Of a stretch of 64,000 nucleotides of DNA, positions 1 through 12,435 are shown piece after piece (position 1 is the stretch's first letter; every line of letters begins with the position of its first letter). A program made the position numbers and the translations under genes. The stretch is from Macrocystis pyrifera (taxonomy: Eukaryota; Sar; Phaeophyceae; Laminariales; Laminariaceae), in assembly GCA_031763025.1 (NCBI GenBank), contig JASSKH010000021.1, forward strand, positions 3,162,001-3,226,000, in the 5' to 3' direction. The notes below the pieces were generated by a model. It searched no databases. It was not told the DNA's origin and saw only the letters and a program-made list of their open reading frames with translations.

Positions 1-88
1 TTTTCTTTTTTTTCAAAAATGCTGCATCATCGATAACCCCCCCCGTGCTTCCTCCTCTTGGTATGTACTTACGTCCAGGCCCAAGACA

Positions 89-541
89 GGGTAAATGCTG
101 CCTGAATCTGACAAAAATGCCAAAAACATTCACGGTTTGTGCAGTTTTACTTTAAAAATCAGGGTAAATGCTGCTCGAATCTTACAAAAATGCCAGAAAC
201 GTTCACGAAATGCGCCGTCTTACCGCAAAAAGAGGATAAATGCTGGCCGCACCTAACGAAATGGCTAAATGTTCACGGCTTGCGCAAATTTTACCTTGAA
301 AACAGGGCGAGTGCTGCCCGAACCTGTCCAAAGTATTCATGGCTTTCACAGTTTTACGATAAGAACAGGGTAAATGCTGCCCAAATTAGGGTAAATGCTG
401 CCCGAATCTGCCAAAATATCCACTGCTTGCACAACTTCACGATAAGAACAGGGTAAATGCTGCCCAAATTAGGGTAATTGCTGCTCGAATTGGACAAAAT
501 ATTCACGGATCTCGCGCGTTTCCATTTAAAAACAGAATGAC
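89..541. repeat. degenerate tandem repeat, ~72-bp unit, 6-7 copies
   Basis: Each unit starts with a GGGTAAATGCTGCCC-like core, followed by a variable CGAATCTGNCAAAAT section, a CATTCACGG-like section and a pyrimidine-rich AGTTTTAC end. Unit starts are at about 89, 162, 234, 305, 368/389 and 451/472. Spacings are 73, 72 and 71 bp, then about 63 bp with an extra 21-bp half unit in the last two copies. A 105-codon open frame lies inside the array, but it only reflects the repeat and is not called as a gene. Decay is strong, so the array is old. Confidence 0.8.
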
Positions 542-756
542 CATTGCCCGTGACGGTAAGCGCTGCTCAAATCCAGCATTATCCTTACCGTTTTCCATTT
601 CCATCTGATGCCGGGCTTTTCCATACTACGCTCCCTTTTCAGCTTGAATCCCAATGAAAAATGTTACGTTCTTACCGCGTCTTTTGTTTTCTCAGCGTCA
701 CGCTAGAATAGGGTAGTTTGTGTCAATGGGACGCAAAGCGCATCGAGTAGCGTCTG

Positions 757-759
<3 letters not shown>

Positions 760-808
<49 letters not shown>
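760..808. repeat. poly-C tract, 49 bp
   Basis: An uninterrupted run of 49 C on the plus strand, the longest of several G/C homopolymers in the window. Its exact length may be an assembly or sequencing artefact. A frame running across it encodes polyproline and is not treated as coding. Confidence 0.95.
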
Positions 809-1041
809 TGCCGTGTACCTTCGTATTATGCCCTGGCATATATATTATTCTTTCTTTCTTCTCTGTTTTTTTTCCTCCCTTTCCCTTTTTCTGTCTGTCT
901 TACCTCTTCCTTCATATTGCCCGCGCTATTGTTGGTTATAGCCCCTTCCCCCTTCTGAGCCCAGCCGAGACCGGGTCATCCCCTCCACTGGGCACAATAA
1001 GCAACAGCCCCAGCGACCCTGCCGCCCCATCTCTGCTCCAA

Positions 1042-4000
1042 GTGCAAGCGTTACCCCTATGGAACCCCTCCACCGATATGGCTGACAAATCCTCGGACAC
1101 CGGCGTAGCCGGCACCCCTCCCCCCAACTCCCCCACTTCCCGCGAGGCGAGGTACGCCGCTAGGTCCTCGCGCACCACCCAGGACGACCCCAACCTCGAC
1201 ACCTCCTTGGGCGCGCTCAAGCTCACTCAGACGCACACTCCTACACCGGGGCTGCCTCCTCAGGAAACCCCGCTTCAGGGACATGCTGGCCGGTTTAAAC
1301 AGGAAGCTCACACACGGGAACAACTGCCCCGCCTAGCACAAATTTGAGCGATTACGCTGCCCATCAGGCGGCTCTGGACCGACGTCAACACCTCCTACGC
1401 CAACTGGAGGAAAGCGACGCCATCATCTCGTCATTGGCCTCCACCGCCCGCCCTACGAATCCCACCACCCACGTACCCACAACATTAACTACCACTACGG
1501 CGGTACAGCCGGCTCCATTTATTGCAGCCGGCATCGGAATCACTCGCCGTCCCAATCGCTGCGACCCCCATGTCGGCTGAACCCCTTACGCCGGCCCTTC
1601 CCACACCCTCCGAGCACCAACATTCGTCGGTCATACCGTTCAACTCCACCGATTGGGAGTTTCTCAGCGTGACGCTGCATACCATCCAGAGCACACGAGG
1701 ACCAGCGGTCTCCCACGTCTCATCGGCGGCACATCGCCTATGGGGTATGTTCCCCCCTGGCTCCAACCCGACGGTTGCCATCGCTCTATTCCGTGCCGCC
1801 ACAGAAGGCGTCTCGGCTGAGTATGTGCACGCCGCCAACACCCTTCTATTAGCCCTGCGCCGTTTCCATGCCAACGCCGGGCGTGGATATACGTGGGCCA
1901 CCACCGACCACCCGAACGCCTCTGCACACCCCCAACCTCCAACCTGGGCCTGCCCTCCTCAACCTCGTCACCTACTTCCCACACAAACGGACTAGCTTCT
2001 TTACCGGCGTCTACAATCACACCCCTGCGGACGCCCACACCCGCACCCACCACGGGTGCATATTCGTCGAGGACTGGACCAACCGGCCAGTCCGAATCCA
2101 TGACGGAAGCGGAGCTCCGTTCTGTTCGGCGAGCGCAATCCATGATCGACATACGCAAGGTCGACCCGCTTCCACGGTTCCCGTTCCCCGCAAACGTAGA
2201 CGTCGCCACGAGCTTAGGCCAATTCTTCGCGACCTGCAACCTGATCCTTGGAGATATCCTCGTCATGTGTGACGAGTCTGAAAAACAATCGTTCGACAGA
2301 CCACCTTGGGTGGTAGGCTGGGACGCACCACTACAAAAATGTTTCCGGAAGAGACTCTCCGCCCCCCAGGTCGTGGCATCTCCACTGCCGCGCCCCATCG
2401 ACGATTTCTTCGTCCCGCTACGAAGGGAACTGGCCGTTGACGACTCTGGCCCGTCGGCCTACCAAAACCTGTTGAGCCTACTCATGGCCCACTCGACGAC
2501 GGCGACCAGGGGCGAGCGTTCGAACAACTTCACTCGTTCAGCGTGCCTAACAACACAGAGTTCACCACTTTTCTCCGAGCCTTCAAACAACGCGTCTCCA
2601 TCGTCGAGGGAACGGAACGTATTTTCAAGCCTAGCGAATCAATGGTCAACGAAATTACGCGCGGCATCGTCAGCCGGCAATACCCCTCGCTGATGCCGAC
2701 TCTGTACCCCGGTCGCCTCATGACCACCCCTCAGCCATTCGCCATGGTGATGGAGATGTGGGCATCCTCCGAAGTGCTGGCGACCAACAAGACGCCGGCG
2801 GTGAACGGGACCCGCTTCCGCGCCGTCGACTCCGGCGAGCACGTCACATATACCTCAACGCCTGCCCCACCACACCAGGTGAGCTCGCGCGGATCGAACA
2901 CTCACGCCCGCGGCTCGGCCCATCATGCCCTGGCGATGAACGTCACCAGCAACGACACCGACCCGTTCTGTACGGACGAATCGGACTGGCCCCTTCGAAA
3001 TTACGAGGAGGTTTACATGGTAACGACAACGTTCAGCACCCCTGACCCACCGCTCCTCACGCCCCTCCTCACCAGCGCGGCCCGCGCCCAAGCCCTTCCC
3101 GCCCACGGCGGCCACTGTCTAAATTGCAACGGCACAGATCACAGCATGGAGACCTGTGATCAAGGTTTCCGCAACATGTCGGGGCTCCTTTTCACCCCGC
3201 GCTCGGCCAATTCAACGACGGTGGCCAAGCGTAAAGACAATGGCAGCAGCGCATGCGTTCGTACCGCCGCGGCCAATACGAGCGGAACGTCTAACGCAAC
3301 AACCACCGCCACAACCGCACTCACCATGCCCATCACCGCGGCAACAACAGTCGCTCCCACAACGGATGGCACAACGGCCGTTCATACGGCGGCGGTCATC
3401 ACCACTCCCCGGGCCAACATACAGGCACCGAGGCTGCTGCTGCCGCCTCGGCGCCTACCCAAGCACCTTCTCATGCCTCGACAACACAGGCCGCGGGGAC
3501 TATCTTCACAACGTCCACCCCTCCCGGACACATGCGGATAGGGCCAACGACCAACTACCCCAACCAGTGACAGCCGGGCACTTTCCGAACCAACTGACAG
3601 GCCGGTGGTGGAGCTTCAGCCGCATCTTCACCAACAGCACTTATTGCGAGCTTCAAGGGCTCTGAAGAAGCCCGCGCACACGTCCACCGAGTCCCCTGCC
3701 CCCTAAACCCCCCCGCCCCCCCCCACTCAAGCCACGATCACCTTGCCCAAGTGATTGCCTTGAGGTGTGGGCTACATGCAGCCAAGACGCCGAGCCCACC
3801 CGGGATGCTCTCCTCGACGTCTTTGCGTGATGCGCAACCCTGCTTGCCGGCCATCGCCGAGGCTCCAATAGACATAGCTAACCTGGAGGACGCCTCGACG
3901 ACTACGGCTTCCAGCAGTTCCGGACTGCAGCTAGGCCCTCCTGCCTCGACATCCGGGCCATCATACCCTGAGCCCGCCCCGACACCCTCCCGGCGGCCCC

Positions 4001-4551
4001 ATCCGCGTTCGTCACAAGACGTGCGCACCTTCAGCGACAGCACGGTATCCGCGAACGACGGAACTCCAGCTGCTGCGGCCGTGTTGACAACACAACTGCC
4101 CCTGAGCTCGAGGGACAGCCCCGCCGTTATGACGGACGACTCGCGCTCACCGATAACCAGGACACGCCTAGAGACCCCTGCCCCACCCTCCTCCCAAGCC
4201 TCACCCGCTGCGAGGAGCCGGACCACGACAGGTATGGCGCCTCCTAGCGAGTTCAACCCTGCTCACCAATTACTTGGAGACAGGGTTCCACAGGGTATCC
4301 ACATCACTCGTACGCGCACCGACGTGGACCCCCCCGGGTCCCCGGCTTTGCCGACCACACCCACCGCCAACACGAGGATTCCAGTCAACGCCGTTCTTTC
4401 GGATTTGCCTCCATCCCCGTCGAAGCCACAGGGCGACAGCCCCCCCCCCCCCAACCTATTCGCCCAAGTTCTGCCCACCGACAACGGCATTCATGAGACC
4501 AGCAAATGGTGGACCGGGAAGCTTTCAGCTTTTTCACCGCAGCAGTGGTGA
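1042..4551 (+). pseudogene. frameshifted gag-like retrotransposon relic with CCHC zinc knuckle
   Basis: The region is GC-rich with protein-like composition, but the reading passes through several plus-strand frames (about 1042-1347, 1344-1580, 1522-1995, 1893-2693, 2543-3541 and 3751-4551). The frame shift near 2490-2500 joins two halves of an alpha-helical stretch around LHSFSVPNN and FLRAFKQRV, typical of gag capsid-like regions. A coiled-coil-like segment (DRRQHLLRQLEESD) lies near 1385. A retroviral-type CX2CX4HX4C knuckle sits at 3116-3157. The rest is low-complexity Pro/Thr/Ala. No protease, integrase or reverse transcriptase follows. It is either a deleted LTR element or a gag-only derivative; the superfamily cannot be told by eye. 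Confidence 0.6.
3116..3157 (+). other. CCHC zinc-knuckle motif within gag-like relic
   Basis: Translation in the frame of 2543-3541 gives C-LN-C-NGTD-H-SMET-C, an exact CX2CX4HX4C retroviral-type knuckle. In gag proteins this motif binds nucleic acid. It is the best single piece of evidence for the nature of the surrounding relic. Confidence 0.8.
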
Positions 4552-4579
4552 TGAACGATTGGGGCGAGACAGCTGGATG

Positions 4580-5146
4580 CGCTTGCTATGGGTCATTTAG
4601 ACTGTTCTAGGAACACTGCTCGTGTCCTCACAGTAGTCACACCTTGCGATACTTCTGTAAGTCCACTAAAACACATACTACAGGTTATTCAGTCTGTTCT
4701 ACGAACATTCCTCGGGTCCTCACGTAAGCCGTGCCGGCTTGTTATCTACTGAGAGAAACTTCCGAGCTTCAGGAATACTCTTAAGGGTATTCAGGGCTAT
4801 CATTCTTGTTCAACAAGGAAAACTACAGCGTCTCAGGAATACTCTTGGGAGTATTCAGGGCTTGGGGACTTATGGACTTTTGTACTTCTAGAACACTGCT
4901 CAACCACATCTATATTTAGCCCGGTACTACATCATATCACATTAGCCCACCCTGGATAGTTGTATATGCAGACCACACGACGGTCGATGGATGATAACGG
5001 AGTTCATCCTAAAGACCAGAAAGGGGGGTCGAAGATGCGGCTATTCCAAACAATAAAATGAGGCTATAGATATCCCCACACCTCGTAATGAGGTCTTGAG
5101 TGTTACCGATAGTGAAACTGAGGCAAACGGGAGTAAGGGCAAACAG
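4580..5146. repeat. ~565-bp direct repeat, copy 1 (possible LTR)
   Basis: This stretch matches 5474-6038 almost base for base, with scattered substitutions and small indels. Shared blocks include GGTCATTTAGAC, CGTGTCCTCACAGTAGTCAC, ACTACATCATATCACATTAG and CCCCACACCTCGTAATGAGG. It contains two small inverted motifs built on AATACTC...GAGTATT (near 4768 and 4840). It follows directly on the gag-like relic, so it could be its 3' LTR, but clear TG...CA ends and a polypurine tract were not recognised. Confidence 0.7.
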
Positions 5147-5473
5147 ACGCGTGTCACGGTGTCCGAGTCTAAAGGTAAGGGAAGTGAAGGCAGGAACTGG
5201 CTGGCCGGAGGCAGCTTCTCTTGTTTGTAGTGTAGGCTTCTCTTATTAGTGTTGTTTTTCCTCTTGGTCCTTGGTGAGAGAGAGGGGAGTAGAATGAGAC
5301 GATGGGGGTTTGGTTCGAGGCACCAAACCCAGTCTGGTCTCCTACATTAGCCCGCTCGACGGGTTTATACGTTTGTCCGAGGAACTCTCCTCGGACGCTT
5401 GTCCACTGTTCTATCGACGATCTGGACTACCGGAGTAGCCATACCTTTTGATAGTTTCTATAAGTCCGCTAAA

Positions 5474-6038
5474 ACGCATGCTACGGGTCATTTAGACCGT
5501 TCTAGGAACACTGCTCGTGTCCTCACAGTAGTCACACCTTGCGATACTTTTGTAAGTCCACTAAAACACATACTACGGGTTTTTCAGTCTGCTCGACGAA
5601 CATTCCTCGGGTGCTCACGTAGGCCGTGCCGGCTTGGTATCTACTGAGAGAAACTTCCGAGCTTCAGGAATACTCTTAAGGGTATTCAGGGCTATTATTC
5701 TTGTTCAACAAGGAAAACTACAGCGTCTCAGGAATACTCTTGGGAGTATTCAGGGCTTGGGGACTTATGGACTTTGGTACTTCTAGAACACTCCTCAACC
5801 ACTTCTATAGCCCGGTACTACATCATATCACATTAGCCCACCCTGGATAGTCGTATATGCAGACCACACGATGGTCGATGGATGATAACGGAGTTCATCC
5901 TAAAGACCGGAAAGGGGGGTCGAAGATGCGGCTATTCGAAACAACAAAATGAGGCTATAGATATCCCCACACCTCGTAATGAGGTCTTGAGTGTTACCGA
6001 TACTGAAACTAAAGCCAAAGTGCGTAATGGCAAACAGA
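5474..6038. repeat. ~565-bp direct repeat, copy 2 (possible LTR)
   Basis: Second copy of the repeat at 4580-5146, in the same orientation, with about 330 bp between the copies. The spacer contains a TCCGAGGA/TCCTCGGA inverted motif near 5375-5394. The spacer is too short to hold a coding element, so the pair is a tandem LTR remnant or a local duplication. Confidence 0.7.
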
Positions 6039-9000
6039 AAAGACCGATAGCGTAGTGGTAAGGGTAATGGTACGGGACGCAGGTGGTTCTAGCAGCTGGA
6101 AATAAGTGTTTGGCTTCTCCTGATTTAGATCTTCTTATTGATGGCGTGAGCTGAGGAGGTGCTCTGGTATAGAGAAGTGAGAGGTAGGGGGGAGGGACTC
6201 GACGCCCAGATATACTCGTCCCACCGCACGCCACAAGCTCTCCTAAATTCCTCTTATCTGATGTACGCCTACAGAACTTTCCTATGGCTACCGGTCGTTC
6301 TTCTGCCAATATAAGAACTTCACTTCGTGATCCTATATGCGTTAGGGAACATTACGCTCGTCTAGCGGGTTATCCGCCCTAGAGGGCATTCCTAAAGACC
6401 GTTACTCTCGACAAACGGAGTATCCGCCGGGTTAATCCATTCTTTGGATTATTCTCGTATTCGTCAGTCTACAAGACTACAACGTATCATCTATACCTAT
6501 AGCCCATGAGTACTCCACTCATATCACATTGCATTATAGAAATGCATGTGCGTGCGTCCGTAAAAACATTTCCCCTTGCTTCCCCAGGCATCGGAACGAA
6601 GCGGGTTGGTGAGCGTACCGCCATGTACGATACCGACGAAAGATCTCGCAGTTCAAAGAGGGGGAAAGTTTTATAAGGATGACCCCGGGCTGTGTAATCA
6701 ATCGATATTTTGCCTATAGTTCAGCAGGTAACACCTTCACATGCTTGTTCTTGTTGGTTCAGGATACTGCTGTATTCCGTTTTCGCTATCATGATGCATC
6801 GCAGATATGACTACTGCAGGTAGTGAGCTCGTGTTTTGTTACCAGCGAATACTAGCAGTCGTGCGACACCAATGGAATACAGGGTCGTCCCGATGTCGAG
6901 GAGAACGTCAGTCAGGGTCGATGTCAATGGGGCGCTGGCACCCAGGCGTCCCCTGGTTCCCGGGTTTCCGGTCACTCTATTATCTAGATGTTTTATCCAG
7001 ACACAAAAACACATTGCTAGCTTAACACGCTGCGTTCACAACCAACTTCGGCTGGTTCGTGCTCACCAGAGAGCGACAGTGACTTGAAAGAGGTTCATCA
7101 CAGGAGGTTGTGTTTCTCTCGAGATTGATCTCCCGCCCGTTTTCAACAGAGGCCTACATCTCGACTTAAAGGTGCTGCTGTGTAGTGGTCGAAATTGGTC
7201 GACATTTGGGGTGCAGAAAATGAGGCAAAAAACAACTCCCAACTGAATGTTTGCACCTCACCTGCGGACAGCTACAGCTCCTCATAGGGTATATTCTAGC
7301 CCGCGAAATTGAGGGATGCTCTTGGTGGGATGTGTGAGGGTATCGGGTGCGCCAGACGGCAGTGGTAGGCACCAACAAGCGACCCACGAGGTCTTTTCGT
7401 GTACCCGAAGTTGCGAGCGCATAGCACAAAAAGCTTGCTAAAACGCTAAGACTTCATTTTACGCAAGGGGGCATTGCATAATGGCTACATCACCGATGAA
7501 GCAATGGCCTTCACTATATTTTTATTGCTGTTCTCCAGGCGGATGATATATCTCGAAGAGAGTCGTCTTCGAAGATGGGGCGTGAGGAGCACCTCCGTTA
7601 CCATGATGGGTAGTAATTTCTTTGGCCCAATAAAGGGCAAAAAGCTCATGATTCTTGCAAGTTTGCATCAATTATTCTACAACTGCGAAATACGGATCTT
7701 GGTTGCTAATCCCTTTCTCTAATTCCAAGTCGTATGTTTATGCTGCCGAAACGCCTACGCGCGGATGCTTCACATTCAGCATTCTTGAAGGTGCCAGCGT
7801 CCCTTTAACGAGGGGTGTATTTCAGGTTTCTCAGTATTTTCCAGATTTGTTTTCCGGAAAAGCCGAAACCTCGGAACCCGACACATGACGTCTTGAAGTT
7901 TGAAGGTTTTTCACGAAATTTAGGGACAAGGCTGTAGAGGATTGGGCAGCCCCATCGCTCGAGCTGTGCCACCACTCGCGAGCGCAAAAGGCTGACAAGG
8001 ATTGTTCCTAAGGTCATTCGAATGTCATGGCCGAACGCAGAAGGCGCGATAGCTTGCTGGGCTCTCGTGACCGAGTTCGCAAGGTGACCGCACCGAGGTG
8101 ACCAATCAATTGAGTTCGGCGGGGGCAATAGCTGAGACTTTGTCCCGTCGGGCGTAGTAACGTGACGAGTTAGTGATGGATTTCACTCTCCAAGGCACCG
8201 ACACCTGCCTGCGAGTCAGATAGATGACAGTGAGACCATCGCACGGATGGGTTTCGCGATGCATCTGCTGTAGTGACGGTCCTCTGCCGGGTGGACGATT
8301 ATTTTGAAAGCCAACTGGGGCACTTACTCGACAAGATTCAACCCTCGCCGAATTTGGGTGAAGTATCGAAGTTTGAGGAAAAAACGAAATCTAAGACTTG
8401 TCGTTAAGATTGACCCTCACAATCGTTTCATCCATTACGCTCTACCCCATTACAGTACGCGTCAGACCCGCAACGGACGAGATGCGCTCCTCTACCATAG
8501 TTCACGTTGCTTGCCGCACACAATTATGTCCTTGGAGGCTTCCCACGCGCAGAACGTTGAGTCTGCTGGAGCTGCCTGCTCAGCGCATCGAGTCTCGAGT
8601 TCGACCAGTCGTTCCGTTCCGGTGGTGGCGATTTTTCGCGTTGTAACTGATGACTGGTTGCAGGCGGTGTTGGGCCGCGAGAGGCTCGGCTGCCATAGCG
8701 GGAGATTTCTGACGCGCTGAGTAGCCCCGCTGGCTGCCCGTTGCCCGCTGCCCGCTTCGGCGCACCGCCCGAACAAAAAAGCCGAGCTCAACAAGGGCCG
8801 TGTCTGGAAAAGCTAGGTTTCGTCTAAACCTCTCGCTGGAAGTCAGCGACTGGGCGCCCGACCCTTTTTCCATCGAGCCTGCGCACTGTTCGTATGCAAA
8901 CTTTGTCGCGCTCAAAAGCACTAAGTGGGCACGCCACCCCCCCCCCCCCCCCCGACCCGCAATGCTTGACCCCCTTTGACCCTGGTGTTTCAACAATACC

Positions 9001-9957
9001 TACCCTGCCTCTCACGGCTCAACTTTGTTCCCTTCTCAATATAACTCTTGATTCATGCTGGAACCTGTTGGTGACTGTTTACGGGTTGCAGAAAAGAGCG
9101 GGGTTGTAAATTTATCCATGATCGGTTATTCTACCACCGATATTGCTGTTCGAACTTGGATTCGTTCGCGAAGGGTAAGAATGAAATACTTAATGTTTTG
9201 CGGATGATGGAATATCATGTATTAGCTGAGAGGTCTTAAGCTGTTCGTGTAGAAAGTTAAAACAGTTCAATGTCCTTTATTCGGCTATTTAGAGCTAATA
9301 CACGAAAGCCAAACCATGAGTATTTTCCGGTCTTACTAAGTATCACAAGGAGACTTTCATTACTGGAAATTTAGTGCCTGATAAATCCTATGTGAGAAAG
9401 GATGTATGCTATCTCGCGTTTACTGTCACGATCTGTGAACCTATGGAACAGTCGTAGTAGGGGACAAAGAAAAGTTGTTGTCGGGGAAACCTCGCAATGC
9501 TGACGACATGATTGTTTTCGGTTGAGTTGTTGTTTTTGGCGTGGCTACTGTAATCTTTTCCGTGATCGCAATAGTTTATGTGGGAGTGAGGGAGAGGTTT
9601 TGCTGGTCGTGGGGTTGAGTTTCCTCTTGCCAGTACTGTGTGTGGTTGATGTAGGCCAAGGAGGTACGTTCTGGTTGTTTTGGTTTGTGACTGTTTTGAA
9701 AAAAGCCAGAGAGGGTGTTCGTTTGGTCTTTTCTAAAGACAGCTACGTACCGGTTGGTACCATTGCCTGTTGAGGACTATGTGTCTCTTGACATCTAAGT
9801 TTGTACGTGGTGACGCAAGATGCTCACTTCTTCGCTGCACCTACCCTGTGGGAGGCCAATAATACATTACCTGAAACATCCATCCATAGACTGCCATGCA
9901 GTCTGGGCTACCGCGGCCTAAGACTACGAACGCAGCCGGCCGAGATGGCAGCAGTAA
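6039..9957. other. intergenic stretch, no gene recognised
   Basis: Open frames here are short, overlap on both strands and show no motif I recognise. A C17 homopolymer lies at 8937-8953. Sequence near 6330-6480 shares short GC-rich phrases with the spacer between the direct repeats (5340-5400), so the repeat-derived region may extend to about 6.5 kb. Confidence 0.6.
8937..8953. repeat. poly-C tract, 17 bp
   Basis: Uninterrupted C homopolymer on the plus strand, one of a recurrent class in this window. Confidence 0.9.
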
Positions 9958-10200
9958 ACGTATCTCTGCTGTCGATAGTCGCCTATGATACACCACGTAC
10001 TGACCATCTCTGCTGTTCGAGATCGTTTTTGTCGCCGCTACGAGCTACGTGGATCTGTCGGTTGTTACCGATCGTGTTCCAACATAGGGAGTTTCTGTTG
10101 CCAAACAGAATTGTTGCACTGCGGAGCCTTCCGCGGGCAACGGATCCCACGAGCTGGATTGAACCTGAAAACACATGCATCTCCAGACATCGAGAGTTGT
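9958..10200. repeat. diverged direct duplication, copy 1
   Basis: Shares an ordered series of blocks with 10324-10560: CTCTGCTG, a TTTTTGTCGC...TACGAGCTAC block, GATCTGT..GG, TGTTACCGATC, TTGCACTGCG and CCTGAAAA.ACATGC. Spacing between the copies is about 365 bp. Similarity is clearly below that of the young repeats elsewhere, so the duplication is old. No coding function seen. Confidence 0.6.
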
Positions 10201-10323
10201 GGTACATTAGGTGGCGTATTTATTAGGGAGGAGGGTACGAAGGCTGTTAGATGTTGCTGTTGTGCTGGCAACTACATCAAACACTACAAATCGCCCAGCC
10301 GACAGAGAGTACAGCATTAAAGG

Positions 10324-10560
10324 TACGTGCCTCTGCTGCCGATATTCGCGGACGTCACCATCACGCACCGACCGCCTCTGCTCTCCATTGTTTTTTGTCG
10401 CTACTACGAGCTACCTCGATCTGTGGTCGGCTGTTACCGATCACGTTCTAACGTACAGAGTTTTTTCGGCCCAGCGGAATCATTGCACTGCGTAGTCCAC
10501 CGCTTGCGGCGGATGCAACACAATGGCTTCAGCCTGAAAATACATGCGAAGCTCGTTATC
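10324..10560. repeat. diverged direct duplication, copy 2
   Basis: Second member of the duplication described at 9958-10200, same orientation, with numerous substitutions and short indels. Confidence 0.6.
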
Positions 10561-10649
10561 ATTCATTGGCTGGCCTAATAGTTGCTGCGGCCCTCCGTAA
10601 ACTGTCATCAGGACAACAGTGGTAGTATTCTGTGTATTAGTATTAGTAC

Positions 10650-10743
10650 CAGTAGTAGTAGTAGTAGTAGTAGTGGCAGTAGTAGTAGTAGTAGTAGTAG
10701 TGGCAGTAGTAGTAGTAGTAGTAGTAGTGGCAGTAGTAGTAGT
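10650..10743. repeat. (AGT)n microsatellite with 27-bp higher-order period
   Basis: Three successive units of C-(AGT)8-GG (starts 10650, 10677 and 10704), then a partial fourth. The regular GGC interruption every 27 bp shows the array grew by duplication of a 27-bp block. The minus-strand reading is polythreonine/alanine and is not called as a gene. Confidence 0.9.
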
Positions 10744-12435
10744 CTGTAATTCTAGTAGCAGTAGGTTCCGGCTGTCATCGTTGTTTGCCTCTGCAACACG
10801 CACGGTGTGTATCTTGTGCCGTGAAACGCTTCAGCCCCGGAATATGCCCGGATCTAACCCGCGGTGGACGGTACTCCTGGTATACTGTTGTAGTTACCAT
10901 TTTTCAAGAGGGTCTTATATTTAGTATTTACGGCCAGCACTGGCGGTTTGAGCGGCACCACTTCCAACCACCGCCACTATCAAGTCTAGATAGCTGCAAA
11001 CGCAGCAGCTACCCCCGCTCCGAAAAAAACGCTAAAATCGACGGTTCCAAGATAACGTCATATCAAAAGGACGAGGGTAGAATGGCACAGTGAATAACAG
11101 GGCGGATGCGACGTATCTTCCCGTCTGTCATCGTACCGCTGTACGTAGTACTGTACCTACTACTGCACGACACCTACCAGTAATGTGTGCATAATATAAG
11201 TCACAGCAGTACTTGTGCACGACTGATACGTCATATGTACCTGGTACAGTAGTTTCGTATCGCACCTACTTACTTTTGTTAGCCACCAGGTCCGAGACTG
11301 CCTCTCCGTACTGATGTTGGTCCGCGCCTACTGCTGCTGCTTTGCCTATTGCACCTACCTCTACGTATGTATACGTTGGCTAAACGTATAATGTGAGGTT
11401 ACGCGGTTGTCTCTTCCCACAAATCCAGAAGCGTCCGTCCGTCCGATTCGTCAACAAAGCCATACACCTTAACCCTAATACAAACCACCACCTCCCCGAT
11501 CACCATACATGTACTAAGGTTGCACTTAGGGAACCGCACAGCAACACATATCGTTGTCGTGTTCGACAGTATGATAAAATGCGAGCCAATCACATCAGAT
11601 TCTGAGAGTTCAGCTACGTCCTCAATCGAGAAGCTCTCGTCAGCAAACGACTTGGCAAAATAATGATGTTAATCCTGAGCCCAATTTCGTCGATCGCGTC
11701 AGTTTCCACAAACAAAAACCAACCCTACTGTATCTCAACCTTCACTCGCGCCCGCCACGAAACACAAGCGAGTACCTTCATTGTACTTGGCGTATATGGA
11801 ACGCGGCTCTGGAAGCATACATCCGACGAAGTTTATGTGCCGTGGTTGCTTCTCTAAAGGTAGACATATTATTTATGGTTTGCCGCTGTGGATTGCCGCC
11901 TTGGAAACCTCTGACGCTCATAATTCTAGGTTACACCTTTATGACGTCTGGATCGTACCTAGAGCGATGCATGGTCGGGACCGCACGGTTTCCCGAGGCT
12001 CACGGCACAAGGTTCCGGTAACGAAGAGGCACGAACCATATAGACAGGCCTTCCACCCCACAGAGGTTTACCGGCATAACGTTTGTACCCTCCGTACTGT
12101 TTACTGTTGGACAGGTCGCGATCTGCAGTAAATTTCCATTTAGCATATGCTTCATAGCCCACTATGCTCTGTTGTGCAGAAAATACCCGGTATCTGTAAG
12201 AACATAACAGAATCAGCCCATGAAACGTCTGCTAGATTGATGGAGATCATACGGCTGCCACCCAGCAACATGAGCTACATAGAATTGAACAATTTCGCAC
12301 ATATCGTAAGTCTGTCCACCCTGGAAAATCTAGATCACGACTTCAAGATCTGTGATCTGTCCGATGTGTGGACACGTTCGAAATCTCCCGTTCTCTTCGT
12401 CACTGTTCTCCTTCGTTCGGTTTGGCAATGGTTCT
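10744..12435. other. stretch downstream of the glycosyltransferase gene, no gene recognised
   Basis: Only short overlapping open frames. The part next to 12436 should contain the 3' UTR and polyadenylation region of the minus-strand gene, but I could not place a poly(A) site. One TACCTGGTA site lies at 11238-11246. Confidence 0.5.

Noticed and set aside
720-941. 73-codon ORF across the poly-C tract
   Set aside because: Coding only as polyproline from a homopolymer; no other evidence.
8304-8996. Overlapping ORFs on both strands
   Set aside because: No motif, no consistent coding bias and mutual overlap; treated as chance.
10480-10803. 107-codon minus-strand ORF rich in Thr/Ala
   Set aside because: Product of the (AGT)n array.
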